The position numbers and the translations under genes are program-made. A DNA stretch of 64,000 nt from CAWBRT01 sp963814745. GTDB taxonomy: Bacteria; Acidobacteriota; Terriglobia; Terriglobales; Acidobacteriaceae. The notes under the pieces were generated by a model that did not search any database, was not told the DNA's origin, and worked only from the letters and a program-made list of their open reading frames with translations. Shown piece after piece: positions 34,084 through 45,057 of the stretch. The stretch spans positions 248,001 to 312,000 of the forward strand of contig CAWFEA010000004.1 in NCBI GenBank assembly GCA_963814745.1. Direction: 5' to 3'. Position 1 is the stretch's first letter. Every line of letters starts with the position of its first letter.

Positions 34084-34316
34084 AGGCTGCTTAGAAACTC
34101 ATGGAAGTGTCATCCTGAGGTCGCGCCGATTTTGCGCGGGGTCCCCGACAAGCCCGTTGTTGACTTGTTGGGGCTGGCGATCGAAGGATCTGCTTTATTT
34201 TCAGCGTGCGCAAACAGCAGATCCTTCGCTCCTCCACCCCAGCAACCGCGGCGGTTGCCGGGGACCCCGGCTTCGCTCAGGATGACACCCTCGGAGAAGA
34301 GTTTTTCAGCAGCCTG
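34084..34316. repeat. MITE-like element, copy B, with AGGCTGCT terminal inverted repeats
   Basis: Left end AGGCTGCTTAGAAACT (34084-34099) and right end the inverse of AGGCTGCTGAAAAACT (to 34316) form the outer arms. Just inside are TGTCATCCTGAGG and CTCAGGATGACA. At 233 bp it is longer than copies A and C because the centre also contains a GGGGTCCCCGACAAG...CTTGTTGGGG palindrome and a second CCGGGGACCCCGG motif. It fills the gap between the MFS gene and the corrinoid protein gene. Confidence 0.65.
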
Positions 34317-34342
34317 TAAAGCCGCACGGTGGCGATTGTTGC

Positions 34343-34987
34343 TTACGACGCCGCGGCAGTTGCCAACTGACGGGCCAGCGCTACCGCCGAAATAGCGGTC
34401 TCGCTATAGCCATCGGCTCCGATCGAATCGGCAAATTCGCGAGTCACTGGCGCTCCGCCCACCATCACCTTCACGCGATCGCGCAAGCTGGCCTGCTTCA
34501 GCGCCTCGATCGTGTTCTTCATCATCGGCATGGTCACCGTAAGCAGCGCCGAAAGCGCGACGATATTTGCCTTGTGGGTGGTGACCGCCTCGATGAAGCG
34601 TTGCGGGGTCACATCCGTACCTAAGTCGATGACCTCAAAGCCTCCGCCCTCCAGCATCGAACTGACCAGGTTCTTGCCGATGTCGTGCAGGTCGCCCTTC
34701 ACCGTCCCGATCACCACGCGAGCCACGGGCTGCTCGCCGCCGGCGGCCAGCAAGGGACGCAACACCTCCAGCGAGCCTTTCATGGCACGCGCGGCCAGCA
34801 ACAACTCAGGCACGTAATACTCCTCGGATTCAAAGCGGCGGCCAACCTCGGCCATGGCCGGGATCATATGTTGGGTTATGAGTTCCATCGGCGGCACGCC
34901 CTCCGCCAGCGCCTGTTGCGTGATCGCCAGAGCCGTTTTGTTGTCGCCGTGCAGAATTGCTTCATAGAGTTTTTTCAGTTCCGCCAT
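34343..34987 (-). CDS. Corrinoid (B12-binding) methyltransferase protein, MtaC/MtbC-like
   Basis: 214 residues in two domains: an N-terminal helical cap (residues 1-85, LKKLYEAILHGDNKTALAITQQALAEG...MIPAMAEVGRRFESEEYYVPELLLAARAM) and a cobalamin-binding Rossmann domain with the DLHDIGKN lower-ligand histidine (about residue 106), the SALLTVTM segment and GGAPVTREFADSIGADGYSETA. This is the standard one-carbon carrier of methanol, methylamine and O-demethylase systems. The start at 34987 follows GAGG. It lies 52 bases behind the URO-D-type methyltransferase gene. With that gene and the ASKHA reactivase it makes a full methyl-transfer set. Confidence 0.88.
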   Translation of the reverse strand: MAELKKLYEAILHGDNKTALAITQQALAEGVPPMELITQHMIPAMAEVGRRFESEEYYVPELLLAARAMKGSLEVLRPLLAAGGEQPVARVVIGTVKGDLHDIGKNLVSSMLEGGGFEVIDLGTDVTPQRFIEAVTTHKANIVALSALLTVTMPMMKNTIEALKQASLRDRVKVMVGGAPVTREFADSIGADGYSETAISAVALARQLATAAAS

Positions 34988-35038
34988 TTCCGTTTTCCTC
35001 AAGCTTTCCTTGCTCGACCCGCTGCGAGGCCTCGGACA

Positions 35039-36224
35039 TCAGCAAATTGCGCCTATCTTGTCGCACAGGTACTTGATGCGATCCATTTCGGCATCGGCCG
35101 TAACCATGTCGCTCACGCCGAGCACCAGCCGGCTGGCGTGGCCGTAGCGCTCGATCAAGCGATCGGCATAACCACGGAATTCCTCTCCGCTGGTGCTGCT
35201 CGGGCACAATTGGGTCGAGGGAATGCCGCCCCAAATGGTGATGCGGCCGGCAAACGCGGCCAGTGTCTCTTCCAGGGTTAATCGCGTCATTGGGTAAGGG
35301 CAGACCGAGTCGGCGATGTCGAAGCCAGCCTCAAGATAAAGCGGGATCAGCCGGCGATTTTCTCCGTCGGTATGGGTCAGCAGATACTTTCCTCGCTGAT
35401 GCAAACGCTCGGCATATTGCTTCAGATCGGGCAGAATGTGCTGCCGGAACACCGGCGGCGGGGTGATCGAATCGTCGTAGTTGCCGCCCAGAAAGACAAC
35501 TTCCGCCGGGGAATCGAGCGCCACCTGCCGAATCGTCTCGTAGAAAGAACGCATCTGCTCGGCCAGCCGGTAGATCTTCTCCGGATAGTCCGCCATCCCA
35601 AAGTAAAACTCCTCGGTGAACATCAATTCTTTCATGATGTGGTGCATGGGCCGCCGTGCCCAGCAAAAAGGCTACCGGAACGCCCTGCTCGCCGACCTTA
35701 TCGCGCAATGCCTGGTAACCCCCCGGGTTAGGCTTGACCTTGATGTGCTCGAATATGTAGCCCACCGCCTCGAAGTGCTCCGGTTTGCGAATCGGCACCT
35801 CGGAGACCCACGGAATCGAAGCGCCGGCATCCAACATCTCCTCCGTAAACAGATAGGCCGTTTGCACCGTGCCCACGGGGGTAACGTACTCGACCACGTT
35901 TTCCGTCCCGTTCTTTGATTGCCGCTTGGAGAGGCGCCGCTCGACGCCTTCCAGCTCGAAGTCGTAGGGCAACGCCGGAATGTGCCAAAGACCCAGCCCC
36001 CGGTTAACGGTGTTGGTCACGTCCGAGGTGTAGTCGGGATTGAGCGCGTAAAGGCCGCAACCAAGGCGGCCGACGATTTCCTCCAGCGTCAACCCGGTCC
36101 ATTCCTTCGGCAGGGTTCCTTTGCGCAACGCGGCTCGATACCAGAATTCAAGTCGCGGTATCCACGGAATCCGATCCGGAGTCTCGCCCCGGATGGCGGT
36201 CAGAGCCCTCTCGCGTTCCGTCAT
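35039..36224 (-). pseudogene. Uroporphyrinogen decarboxylase-family (corrinoid methyltransferase-type) protein, frameshifted
   Basis: This belongs to the URO-D/MtaA/CmuA fold and probably moves a methyl group to or from the corrinoid protein encoded next to it. The start, MTERERALTAIRGETPDRIPWIP, has AGGAG six bases before the ATG. The first frame runs to GVPVAFLLGTA, and the rest (MHHIMKELMFTEEFYFGMADYPEKIY... YLLTHTDGENRRLIPLYLEAGFDIADSVCPYPM...) lies in another frame. They connect if one base is inserted in the GCGGCCCATG stretch near 35647-35660, giving a protein of about 395 residues. The histidine in HTDGE and cysteine in DSVCPYP are where these methyltransferases hold zinc. The disruption may be real or technical. 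Confidence 0.8.
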
Positions 36225-36296
36225 CTCGTTCTCCTTACTGTCGCGTGTCCTCTGCATACCAGTTTTGCCCGAGATATTCAACCTTTTGCTGCCAGC

Positions 36297-37793
36297 CTAT
36301 AGTCTTGCTGAGTCCGGAAAACCCAGGCAGTCCATGAACGTATTCTGAAAACTTACATCGACGGCGAGGCTCACGTGCTCGACCTCCAGCATAGGCCGGT
36401 CATCGGAAAGCAAAATCAACTTCGCGCCGCGCAGCGCCGTATTGCCGGCGGGAACCACCCGCTCGCGCGCCATCTCCAGCAAGCCAATCCTGACTGCGCT
36501 CTCCACCCGGACGTAATTGCCAAAGGCCCCCGCCAGGTACACCGCTCGCAGGTCCTGCATGGTTGCGCCCCAATGGCTCAGCAGGATGCGAAGCCCGGCA
36601 GCGATTGCTCCCTTGGCCAGTTGCAGCTCGCGGATGTCGGCTTGCGACACCGTCACCGGAGCCATCACGGGAAACTCACGCGCCCCGTTCGCCAGCCGGC
36701 CGCTGGGTAGAATGGCACCGCTCTCCAGCCCCGCCGCCACCGCATCCACCAGCCCGCTGCCGCAGATGCCGCGCGGCGCGACATCGCCAATGACGGCGCA
36801 CTCCAGCTTGCCGTTGCGATTCGATACCTGGGCGACGGCACCGGCAGCGGCGCGCATTCCCATGCGGATCGAACCGGCTTCAAAGGCCGGCCCCGCCGCC
36901 GTCGAAGCGCACAGCATTCGGTTCCGATTGCCGAGCACGATCTCACCGTTGGTGCCGAGATCGATCAAGGCCGTCAACTCAGCTCCCGCGCTCAAATTCA
37001 CGGCCAGAATACCGGCGAGGATGTCGGCGCCGACGAATCCGCCGATGCAGGAGACAAAACGGATTCGGCAGTCCCCCGGCAGATTCCAGTTGAGTTCCGG
37101 CGGCGTGAAGCGCTGCTCGCCCAGCTTCGGAGAAGCAAACGGCACGTGCGAAAGCGGCTCCACGTCGATCGCGGCGAACAAGTGATGCATCACCGTGTTG
37201 CCCACCAGCACCACTTCCCCGACATCGCTTTCACGGCCCGCCGCAAGCTGGCTGACCATGTTGCCCACGGCCTCGCGGATCAGCGGGGTTAAATCCGGCT
37301 TCGCCAAGGCGAAGCGCACGCGGGTCATGATGTCGGCCCCGCACGCGGTTTGCGGATTCAGCGCGCTTCGAACCCCTAGCAGATCGCCGGTCGCCAGATC
37401 GACCATCTGCGCCACCAGGGTGGTGGTGCCAACATCAATCGCGATTCCCAATCCGCTGCGCGCCGAGCCGCGCAACCGGCTTTGATCGCCGAGGATGGGA
37501 ACGCTCCCCTGTTCCACTTGCAGCTTAATCGAAGCCTCGGCGTGGGCCTGGCACGCCAGCCGCCAGCCGGCGGCAATCTCCTCGCCGGAAAACGTCTGCT
37601 CGTCTCTAGGGGTTGGCGTCAGCGTCCCTTCCAGAAGGCGTACGCGGCAGCCGCCACACAGCTCGAAGCCTCCGCAAGGGAACTCCAACCCGTGCGCCGC
37701 CAGCACACTGCCGAGCGCCGCCCCGCGCCTGACCTCCAGGGACACTCCAAGGGGAACGAGTTCTACTCGCACCGTCTCGCTCAACCGTGTCAC
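36297..37793 (-). CDS. ASKHA-domain corrinoid reactivation protein with N-terminal 2Fe-2S ferredoxin (DUF4445/RamA-like)
   Basis: This 498-residue protein reactivates oxidised Co(II) corrinoid proteins with ATP. The N-terminal ferredoxin domain has CGGFELCGGCRVRLLEG (about residue 39) and a final cysteine in RLACQAHA (about 77). From about 115 there is an actin-like ATPase domain: GIAIDVGTTTLVAQMVDL, EVVLVGNTVMHHLFA, ALIDLGTNGEIVLG, and GICGSGLVDAVAAGL, then VYLAGAFGNYV. The GTG at 37793 overlaps the TGA of the hydratase gene (GTGA), so I prefer it to the longer frame from 37841. The family works with methyltransferases such as those encoded downstream. Confidence 0.87.
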   Translation of the reverse strand: MTRLSETVRVELVPLGVSLEVRRGAALGSVLAAHGLEFPCGGFELCGGCRVRLLEGTLTPTPRDEQTFSGEEIAAGWRLACQAHAEASIKLQVEQGSVPILGDQSRLRGSARSGLGIAIDVGTTTLVAQMVDLATGDLLGVRSALNPQTACGADIMTRVRFALAKPDLTPLIREAVGNMVSQLAAGRESDVGEVVLVGNTVMHHLFAAIDVEPLSHVPFASPKLGEQRFTPPELNWNLPGDCRIRFVSCIGGFVGADILAGILAVNLSAGAELTALIDLGTNGEIVLGNRNRMLCASTAAGPAFEAGSIRMGMRAAAGAVAQVSNRNGKLECAVIGDVAPRGICGSGLVDAVAAGLESGAILPSGRLANGAREFPVMAPVTVSQADIRELQLAKGAIAAGLRILLSHWGATMQDLRAVYLAGAFGNYVRVESAVRIGLLEMARERVVPAGNTALRGAKLILLSDDRPMLEVEHVSLAVDVSFQNTFMDCLGFPDSARL

Positions 37794-38585
37794 GCGCTGA
37801 ATCTCACGGTAACTTCGCCGAGCGCGCCGAAGCCGGCCCATACCGTATCGCCGGGAGCGACCGGCATCGGCTTCAGACAGGTTCCGGTCGTGACCACTTG
37901 CCCCGCCTTCAGCCAGATACCGAGCTCTGAAAGCTCATTGACCAGCCATGTCAGGGCTACGCGCGGATCTCCGAGCACGTTGGCGCCTTTGCCTTCGCAT
38001 TCAAGTTTGCCACGAACCGAGCCGCTGACCCGCACTTGGGCGAGATCCATCGCGCGCCAATCGGCGGACGTGGCCGCACCAAGCACGAATTCGTGACCGC
38101 AGGCGTTATCGGCAATCAGTTGCGGCGCGCCGGCGCCTGACACATGCTCGAAGCGCGAGTCCGGCAACTCGATGGCAACGTGCAGCGATGCGACCGCGTT
38201 CAGCACTTTGTCCACCTGGTAAGCAGTCGGCCGCGGCGCGAGGTCGCCGGCCATCAGAAACGCGAATTCAGGCTCCGCCAGCCGCATACGATTGGCCGCG
38301 AGCGACAGCGTTGCCCCGTTTTCGTAGGCGCGCTCGGGACAGCAATCGCCCGGCCAACGGTCCATCGACTCCGATGTGCCGCTGCCCATCGAGGCTGGTG
38401 GCCGCAATCTTCCAGCCGAACAACGGCTGGCTGGAGTGTCTCTCCAGAAAGGCTTGTATGGCGTAACCCTCGGCGCGGCTGGCGGGCCGCAGCCGCTCCG
38501 GCAAAGCCTCCAGACACGAGCCTTCCATCCAGTGCTTAACCAGCAGATCGGAGGCCAGCCTCGCCTGCTCCTCGCTTAGTGCCAT
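37790..38585 (-). pseudogene. 2-keto-4-pentenoate hydratase/fumarylacetoacetase-type protein, frameshifted
   Basis: It resembles 2-hydroxypenta-2,4-dienoate hydratase and oxalocrotonate decarboxylase (MhpD/DmpE/DmpH), enzymes of meta-cleavage pathways. The N-terminal part is MALSEEQARLASDLLVKHWMEGS...YAIQAFLERHSSQPLFGWKIAATS. The C-terminal part in another frame is NRMRLAEPEFAFLMAGDLAP... (metal-site EPEFAF), then LPDSRFEH, LIADNACGHEFVLG and AGQVVTTGTC. A one-base change in the TGTCCCGAG stretch near 38335 joins them as ...LAGRLLxPERAYENGATL. GGAGG lies five bases before the ATG. The corrected product has about 265 residues, as expected. It is translationally coupled to the ASKHA gene. Confidence 0.78.
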
Positions 38586-38626
38586 TGCCGCCTCCTGATC
38601 ATCCACTGAAAACGCGCCGGGCCTGT

Positions 38627-39577
38627 TCAGGAAAATTGGTACACCTTCGCCGGATTATCCACCAGGATGCGATTGCGCACGGCCGTGTCGGGAGCCCACT
38701 CGGCCAGCAGGTCCAGCAGAATTGCATCGTTGGGCTTTTCACCGAGGGCGGTCGGATGCGGCCAGTCGCTGCCCCACACCAGGCGCTGGGGCGCTTGCTT
38801 TACATAAGCCTTGGCGATCACGGTGCTGTCGGAATAGGTGGGCGGACCCACTTTAGAAAGAATATAAGCACCGGTCAGCTTTACCCATGCCTTCTGTTTG
38901 TGCATCAGATCGCAAATCATGCCGAATGCCGGATGCTGAATGCCCGCGGGCTGCGGAAGCCGTCCCAGGTGATCGAACACGATCTGGCACGGAACCTGGC
39001 CGAGCACCGCCCGATTGGCGAACAGGTCGTCGGCCGGGGCGTTGATTTGCGCGTGCCAGCCAATGTCGGCAAAGCGCTTCGCCAAGGGAGCCACCATAGT
39101 CCACGTGGGCCCGCCGCCCTGCGCCAGATTGAAGCGGACACCGCGCACCCCGACGGCGTGCAACCGCTTCAGCTCTTCATCCTTAACGCTGTCGTTCACC
39201 ACGGCGATGCCGCGCGTCGTTTTCAGACCGAAGGTTTTGAGCGACTCCACCAGCAGGCGATTGTCGGTGCCGTAGGTCGAGGGCTGGACCACCACGTTGC
39301 GGGTCGTGCCGATCCGCTTCTGCAACATCCGGTAATCGGAGATGAGCGCATCTCCCGGCCGCAAAGCCGTGCTGGGATCCGCCGGGAAGCGCGCGTCATA
39401 AATGTGGTGGTGACAGTCGGTCGCGTTCGGCGGCACTTTGAGACGAGGCAGGTCCGTGCCCGAAGACCATTTGACCGCAATTGCTCCGGAGTCGCCGTGC
39501 GCCATGGCGGCCACTCCGGCAACCATCACCGGAACCGTTGCCAGAAACTGCCGGCGGCTCCAGCCATTGTTCTCCAT
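38627..39577 (-). CDS. Tat-exported amidohydrolase-family protein (LigI-like)
   Basis: 316 residues. The start MENNGWSRRQFLATVPVMVAGVAAMA is a twin-arginine signal (SRRQFLA), so the enzyme should act outside the cytoplasm. The hydrolase domain has ATDCHHHIYDARFP (HxH, about residue 52), VVQPSTYGTDNRLLVESLK, GVRGVRFNLAQGGG, IVFDHLGRLPQPAG and WGSDWPHPT with the active-site aspartate (about 270). AGGAGG lies seven bases before the ATG at 39577, and the longer frame to 39661 is not favoured. It is closely related in layout to the cytoplasmic protein at 16211-17101. It begins the run of genes leading to the corrinoid module. Confidence 0.85.
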   Translation of the reverse strand: MENNGWSRRQFLATVPVMVAGVAAMAHGDSGAIAVKWSSGTDLPRLKVPPNATDCHHHIYDARFPADPSTALRPGDALISDYRMLQKRIGTTRNVVVQPSTYGTDNRLLVESLKTFGLKTTRGIAVVNDSVKDEELKRLHAVGVRGVRFNLAQGGGPTWTMVAPLAKRFADIGWHAQINAPADDLFANRAVLGQVPCQIVFDHLGRLPQPAGIQHPAFGMICDLMHKQKAWVKLTGAYILSKVGPPTYSDSTVIAKAYVKQAPQRLVWGSDWPHPTALGEKPNDAILLDLLAEWAPDTAVRNRILVDNPAKVYQFS

Positions 39578-39626
39578 GTACTCCCTCCTTTTCTGTTGCG
39601 TACTCACATTACTCAATCGCGAAATA

Positions 39627-40726
39627 TCAGGCCCCATGCCGCTTGACGAAGTCCTCGTCAAACTTCAGCCCGAATCCGGGACGATCCGGCACGATCACCT
39701 CTCCGTTCTCAAGCTTGGGAACCTCTTCGAACAACGGCAGCATCCACGGCATGTATTCCACGGTCAGACCGTTCGGGGCGGCGGCCACCAGGTGTACAGG
39801 AGCATCTCCGGCATCACGTGGCTGACCACCGGCAGGTTGAACGCCTCGGCCATGCCGGCGACCTTCATCCATTGCGTCGAGCCCGCCGACGCGGCAGAGG
39901 TCAATGATCATAATATCGACCGAGCGCGCTTCGATCATGTGGCGGAAGGGCGCGATGCCCCAGACGTATTCGCCTCCGGCGACCGGCGTCAACAGCGCAG
40001 CGTAGATGCGAGCCAGGCCGGCATAGTCGTCGTGCACAGTGACGTCTTCCAGCCAGAACAATGCAGCCGCTCGATGCGCCGGCCGATATCGATCGCCTGC
40101 TCGACGCGCCAGAGCTGATTGATGTCGCACATCAGCTTGATGTCGGGACCGAGACTCTCGCGCACGATTCTTGCCCGCTCGACTTCCTTCGCGGGCGAAG
40201 GCTTGCCGGGCAGTCCGATCTGCATTTTGATCTGGCGGAAGCCTTTCTCCGCCAGGCACTGGGCAGCCCGCACCGCGTCGTTAGCCGACAAGCTCCGCTG
40301 CAATACGCCGCTGGCGTAGGTGGGCACGCGCCGCCGCCCTCCGCCGAGCAATTTCCACAAGGGCTGATTCAGCGCCTTGCCGCTGATATCCCACAACGCG
40401 ATGTCGATGGCTGAAAACGCCAGCATGAAGATGCCGCCCGGTCCCGAGCCGCCCGCGGCTGCGCGCAGTTTCTCGAGAATCGTCCCCGGAATCAGCGGGT
40501 CTTCGCCGACGGCGAGCGACGCCAAGTCCTGGAGTGCGCTCTTCAGGGCGTTCACCATGGCGTTCGAATAGAACGTAAAACTCACCGCGATGCCATCCAG
40601 GCCTTCGTCTGTCTCCAGCCGCAGGGTTACGAACGGCCGGACCACGGGAGGCCTCAGCGGCAGCCCGGCAAGCGATTGGGCTTCGGGCACGTTTACAATT
40701 TGCGTATGAACTCTTGATATTTTCAT
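39627..40726 (-). pseudogene. Mandelate racemase/muconate lactonizing enzyme-family protein with three frameshifts
   Basis: An enolase-superfamily enzyme acting on carboxylate substrates via an enolate. The first 225 codons are intact: N-terminal capping domain (MKISRVHTQIVNVPEAQ...), FSAIDIALWDISGKALNQPLWKLLGG (about residue 108-133), the KMQIG lysine motif and MCDINQLW metal aspartate. After RRIERLHC the frame changes (near 40050) to FWLEDVTVHDDYAGLARI, again near 39885 to STQWMKVAGMAEAFNLPVVSHVMPEM, and back near 39800 to HLVAAAPNGLTVEYMPW...GFGLKFDEDFVKRHGA. Three separate shifts make this the most damaged gene of the window. It may be a pseudogene or an error-rich stretch. Confidence 0.75.
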
Positions 40727-40750
40727 GCGATCACCGAATCATAACTGAGC

Positions 40751-40781
40751 AAAAGAAAAGGTGGCATTTGAAAATGCCACC
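40751..40781 (-). terminator. Rho-independent terminator behind the Mo-hydroxylase operon
   Basis: GGTGGCATTT (40760-40769) and AAATGCCACC (40772-40781) make a perfect 10-bp stem with a 2-base loop. On the minus strand it is followed by TTTTCTTTT. It lies 200 bases after the FAD-subunit stop and just before the enolase-family gene, so it would separate the two transcription units. The 40782-40982 stretch has no gene. Confidence 0.65.
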
Positions 40782-40982
40782 CGCTTAGGTCTACTTCCGG
40801 GGAAGCCGTATCCCGAAGGGCACCGCGCATTCGGAAATCCCCGCACACCCGCTCAGGTCGTCGCCGGGCTCCCGGAGACACGCCGAAGTTACGCGGGCTG
40901 AAGCCGGACGTCCCAGAGACGAGTTCTTGCCGAGCCGCAGCGGCGCTTACCTCTTCCAAAGTGTGGACGGCGACGCGCTCCG

Positions 40983-41972
40983 TCAGGCCAACAGGCTCAA
41001 CGCTTCTTCCAATACGCCTTTGGTCGCCTCGACCTTGTAAGCGTTCTTGCTCAGCGGCTTGGCCCCTTGAACCGAAGCCGCACAGGCCGCGGCTATCGCG
41101 CCCTTCAGTTCCTTGCCCTTCAAGGCGCTCTCCGCTTTCAAGCTCCTGGAGGGGAACGGCGCCAGACCTCCAAAGACAACCCGGGAATCCGTAACCGTCG
41201 AACCCTTAAGCGCGAGTCTGACGGCAACGCTAACCACGGCGAAGTCGAAGGCCTGTCTTTCTTTCAACTTCAGGTAGACGCTCTTCGTGCCCTGGACGGC
41301 CGCCGGAATCTCTATCGCCACCAGCATTTCCTGACGCGACATCACGTTCTCTTTCGTCAGGTCCTGGTCCGGGGTGATGTAGAACTTCTCCAGGGGAATC
41401 ATGCGCGTCCCTTTCGGGCCCGCGACTTCGGCCTTGGCGTCAAGCGCAATCAGTGCCGGGGCCATGTCGGAAGTGTAAGCCATGCAACAGATATCGCTTC
41501 CGATGATGCCGTGGTACTGGTTCTCGCCAGTCTGGCCGTAGCAGGTTGCGCCGCCCTTGCGCATGCAATCGGAGAAGAGCTTTCCGCGGAAGTACCAGCA
41601 GCGGGGCCGCTGGCACAAGTTGCCGCCCAGGGTGGCGACGTTCCTGATCTGGGGAACCGCCACCTGCTTGGCCGCCTGCGCCACCAGCGGATACTTGTCC
41701 TCCACAAGGTCGGAATGGATGATCTCGCTGAGCGTGGTTCCGGCGCCGATCTTCAAGCCAGTCTTCTGCTCCTTGATGTAGGCGAAATCCTTGATCCCCT
41801 TGATGTCGATCAAGTGCTTCGGCATGGTCATTGCCGGGCCGTCAATACCGTCTTTGATCAGTCCCAGCAGGTCGCTTCCTCCGGCGAGAATGGCAGCCTT
41901 CTCTTGATACTTCGTCAAAAGGGCTACAGCCTGCCCGACCGTGGTGACTCGATAGTAATCGAAAGGTTTCAT
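40983..41972 (-). CDS. Molybdenum hydroxylase FAD-binding subunit (PaoB/YagS-like)
   Basis: 329 residues of the xanthine dehydrogenase FAD-subunit family: FDYYRVTTVGQAVALLTKY start, ILAGGSDLLGLIKDG (FAD phosphate loop, about residue 34), RNVATLGGNLCQRPRCWYF (about 117) and HPSDMAPAL-like YTSDMAPALIALDAKAEV. The cysteine-rich loop after the FAD site (CQRPRCWYF..DCMRKGGATCYG..SDICCMAY) resembles that of E. coli PaoB, which holds an additional [4Fe-4S] cluster. GGAGAG precedes the ATG. It is the last of three subunit genes. A GC-rich hairpin (41993-42023) lies in the 62-base gap before it. Confidence 0.86.
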   Translation of the reverse strand: MKPFDYYRVTTVGQAVALLTKYQEKAAILAGGSDLLGLIKDGIDGPAMTMPKHLIDIKGIKDFAYIKEQKTGLKIGAGTTLSEIIHSDLVEDKYPLVAQAAKQVAVPQIRNVATLGGNLCQRPRCWYFRGKLFSDCMRKGGATCYGQTGENQYHGIIGSDICCMAYTSDMAPALIALDAKAEVAGPKGTRMIPLEKFYITPDQDLTKENVMSRQEMLVAIEIPAAVQGTKSVYLKLKERQAFDFAVVSVAVRLALKGSTVTDSRVVFGGLAPFPSRSLKAESALKGKELKGAIAAACAASVQGAKPLSKNAYKVEATKGVLEEALSLLA

Positions 41973-41992
41973 CGTTTCTCTCCATTCGGGGT

Positions 41993-42023
41993 CCCCGGCA
42001 AGCTCGCTCTTGGCTTGCCGGGG
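41993..42023. repeat. Intercistronic hairpin CCCCGGCAAG in the Mo-hydroxylase operon
   Basis: CCCCGGCAAG (41993-42002) and CTTGCCGGGG (42014-42023) pair perfectly across an 11-base loop. It lies between the molybdopterin-subunit stop and the FAD-subunit start, with no T-run on the minus strand. It is similar to the palindrome inside repeat copy B, so it is probably a repeat and not a terminator, though it could protect or divide the mRNA. Confidence 0.5.
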
Positions 42024-42034
42024 TGGTTTTCACC

Positions 42035-44263
<2,229 letters not shown>

Positions 44264-44275
44264 AACGTCCCTCCC

Positions 44276-44908
44276 TTATGCTTTCTGCGCCAGCGACAAC
44301 ACCGCTTTGGTGATCTTCGGATAAGCGGAGCATCGGCAGATGTTTCCCGAAAGGGCTTCTTTGATCTCGGCCAGGCTCGCCCGCGGGTTGGAGTCGAGCA
44401 ACGCCTTGGTCGACATGATCTGGCCCGGTGTACAGAAACCACACTGATAGGCATCCTCGCGCACAAAGGCCGCCTGAATCGGATGCAGCGTGTCGCCGTC
44501 GCTCAAGGCCTCGATGGTGGTGATCTTGCGCTTGTCCGCCGCCACCGCCAACGTGGAGCAGGCGTAGATGGCCTTGCCATCCATGATGACCGTGCAGGCT
44601 CCGCAACTGGAGCGGTCGCAGGTCTTTTTCGTGCCGGTCAGGCCAACTTCCCGCCGCAACACGTCAAGCAGCGTCCAGTGAGACTTGACCGCCAGACGAT
44701 AGGTCTTGCCGTTGATCTCCGTGGTGATCGTCGCCTCTCGAATCCCCTTCACCAGGGGACCCGTTTCTGCTTCCAATTGGGGCACCATCGCGGTTGCCAT
44801 TGCCGCCGCCGCAGTGCTTACCCCCATTCCCTTTAGGAAGCCACGACGCGAGACGCGGAGCTTGCCCGATGGCTGCTCCTCACCGGCCGCAGGCAGTTCT
44901 TTTTCCAT
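44276..44908 (-). CDS. Molybdenum hydroxylase 2Fe-2S subunit with Tat signal (PaoA-like)
   Basis: 210 residues. The twin-arginine signal KLRVSRRGFLKGMGVSTAAAA (about residues 17-37) directs export of the folded complex. Then come the plant-type [2Fe-2S] domain (CDRSSCGACTVIMDGKAIYAC, about 98-118) and the helical second [2Fe-2S] domain (YQCGFCTPGQIMSTKALL, then SGNICRCSAYPKI, about 145-200). GGGGGA precedes the ATG at 44908. The frame to 44965 adds 19 residues before the signal. It is the first structural gene of the operon and 12 bases from the catalytic subunit gene. The arrangement recalls the periplasmic PaoABC aldehyde oxidoreductase of E. coli. Confidence 0.88.
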   Translation of the reverse strand: MEKELPAAGEEQPSGKLRVSRRGFLKGMGVSTAAAAMATAMVPQLEAETGPLVKGIREATITTEINGKTYRLAVKSHWTLLDVLRREVGLTGTKKTCDRSSCGACTVIMDGKAIYACSTLAVAADKRKITTIEALSDGDTLHPIQAAFVREDAYQCGFCTPGQIMSTKALLDSNPRASLAEIKEALSGNICRCSAYPKITKAVLSLAQKA

Positions 44909-45057
44909 AGTTCCCCCTTTCGCTTTTCGAAGCCCCTGACTGGTCTTACGAAGGTTGCCGTTCACCTATCCGTTTGTCAAGCGGAATCTCTGACTTTAGT
45001 GCCTGACCTTCGATTTGCGGCCATTCTTCCATGTCCTGACGATCAGGCCCCGCGCCG

